Shown here: piece by piece, positions 7,364 through 7,540 of the stretch
Position numbering within the stretch: position 1 is the stretch's first letter
Layout: each line of letters starts with the position of its first letter
Origin: an uncultured Collinsella sp.
GTDB lineage: Bacteria > Actinomycetota > Coriobacteriia > Coriobacteriales > Coriobacteriaceae
Length of the DNA stretch: 7,540 nt
Assembly (NCBI GenBank): GCA_902490445.1
Contig: CABUDZ010000095.1
Coordinates: 1 to 7,540 of the forward strand
Direction: 5' to 3'
The notes under the pieces: model-generated
Databases searched by the model: none
The model's input: the letters and a program-made list of their open reading frames with translations, nothing else
What the model was told of the DNA's origin: nothing
Position numbers and translations under genes: made by a program

Positions 7364-7382
7364 GCGCAATCTGTAATTGCGC
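7364..7382 (-). promoter_or_regulatory. Perfect inverted repeat in the operon leader (operator or leader hairpin)
   Basis: GCGCAAT (7364-7370) and ATTGCGC (7376-7382) are perfect inverted copies separated by 5 nt. The element falls about 10-28 nt after the predicted transcription start, a position suited to a repressor-binding site or an mRNA leader stem-loop. No T run follows, so it is not a terminator. Confidence 0.5.
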
Positions 7383-7397
7383 TCGCTAAGTGATGCA

Positions 7398-7426
7398 ATT
7401 ATAACGATTGTTTAAACATCTGAGCA
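7398..7426 (-). promoter_or_regulatory. Putative sigma-70-type promoter of the pilus operon
   Basis: On the minus strand a perfect TATAAT (7398-7403) is preceded, with 17-nt spacing, by TGCTCA (7421-7426), a poor -35 match of 3 of 6 bases. TTGCTG (7424-7429) is a better hexamer but spaced 20 nt. Transcription would begin near 7391 and give a leader of about 83 nt before the ATG at 7308. The weak -35 would suit an activator-dependent promoter; that is an inference. Confidence 0.6.
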
Positions 7427-7515
7427 GCAAAACCGACATTTTTGTGCAAGTTCTTAATTCTCTTGACAATTGTTTAGATTTTCCTTCGTTTATTCGCTAT
7501 AAAATATCTGTTTCT

Positions 7516-7540
7516 ACTGGTAATTAAGTTAGTTATCAGT
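7516..7540. repeat. 25-bp dyad-symmetric element at the right edge
   Basis: ACTGGTAATTAA (7516-7527) and TTAGTTATCAGT (7529-7540) are inverted around the central base at 7528. Ten of the twelve positions pair exactly and the other two would be G-T in RNA. The element reaches the last base of the window, so it may be longer. It could be an operator, a recombination site or the start of another terminator. The rest of 7430-7515 is AT-rich and shows no gene. Confidence 0.5.

Noticed and set aside
7114..7398. A separate 94-residue gene starting at ATG 7398
   Set aside because: The ATG overlaps the predicted -10 box and lacks a ribosome binding site. The strong site is before 7308, and the product is only the broken 5' end of the adhesin gene.
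7463..7503. Divergent + strand promoter with TTGACA (7463) and TATAAA (7498)
   Set aside because: The spacing between the boxes is 29 nt, far from 17, and no good -10 lies at the correct distance. The AT-rich context makes such hexamers likely by chance.

Overview
The window looks like an accessory cell-surface locus of a Gram-positive actinobacterium. The best guess is a gut Coriobacteriia of the Collinsella/Olsenella type. This rests on the combination of a beta-helix plus Spy0128/FctA-like adhesin, fimbrial pilins with LPxTG-like sorting signals, strong GGAGG ribosome binding sites and high-GC stretches. The genus is inferred, not proven.

All convincing genes lie on the minus strand and read from right to left as one operon. 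Positions 7309-7540 hold the AT-rich promoter region, with a consensus TATAAT box, a perfect 7-bp inverted repeat in the leader, and a 25-bp dyad at the window edge. The first gene (7308-3858) encodes a sortase-anchored adhesin of 1149 residues when its frame is restored. It has a signal peptide, an acidic linker, a long parallel beta-helix, two FctA/Spy0128-like isopeptide domains and an LPLSG anchor. In this sequence it is broken by a run of ten G (7126-7135) just after the signal peptide. Nine or twelve G would give a continuous frame; ten gives a 64-residue stub. The second gene (3865-2195) overlaps it by 8 bp and encodes a high-GC minor or basal pilin with an MPSTG anchor. The third gene (2086-338) follows after 108 bp and encodes the probable major shaft pilin with an LPLTG anchor. 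A strong rho-independent terminator at 200-236 closes the operon. The leftmost 60 bases carry a second terminator-like hairpin, and between the two lies a possible leftover 3' end of another gene.

Together the three proteins look like a tip adhesin, an accessory or base pilin and a shaft pilin of a sortase-assembled pilus. No sortase is encoded in the window, so the assembling enzyme must lie outside it. The main point of interest is that the tip adhesin appears to be under poly-G slipped-strand on/off control and is captured here in the OFF length. A homopolymer sequencing error is the chief alternative. A second point is that the middle gene is much richer in GC than its two neighbours, although it is a distant paralogue of the third gene, which suggests a mosaic origin.
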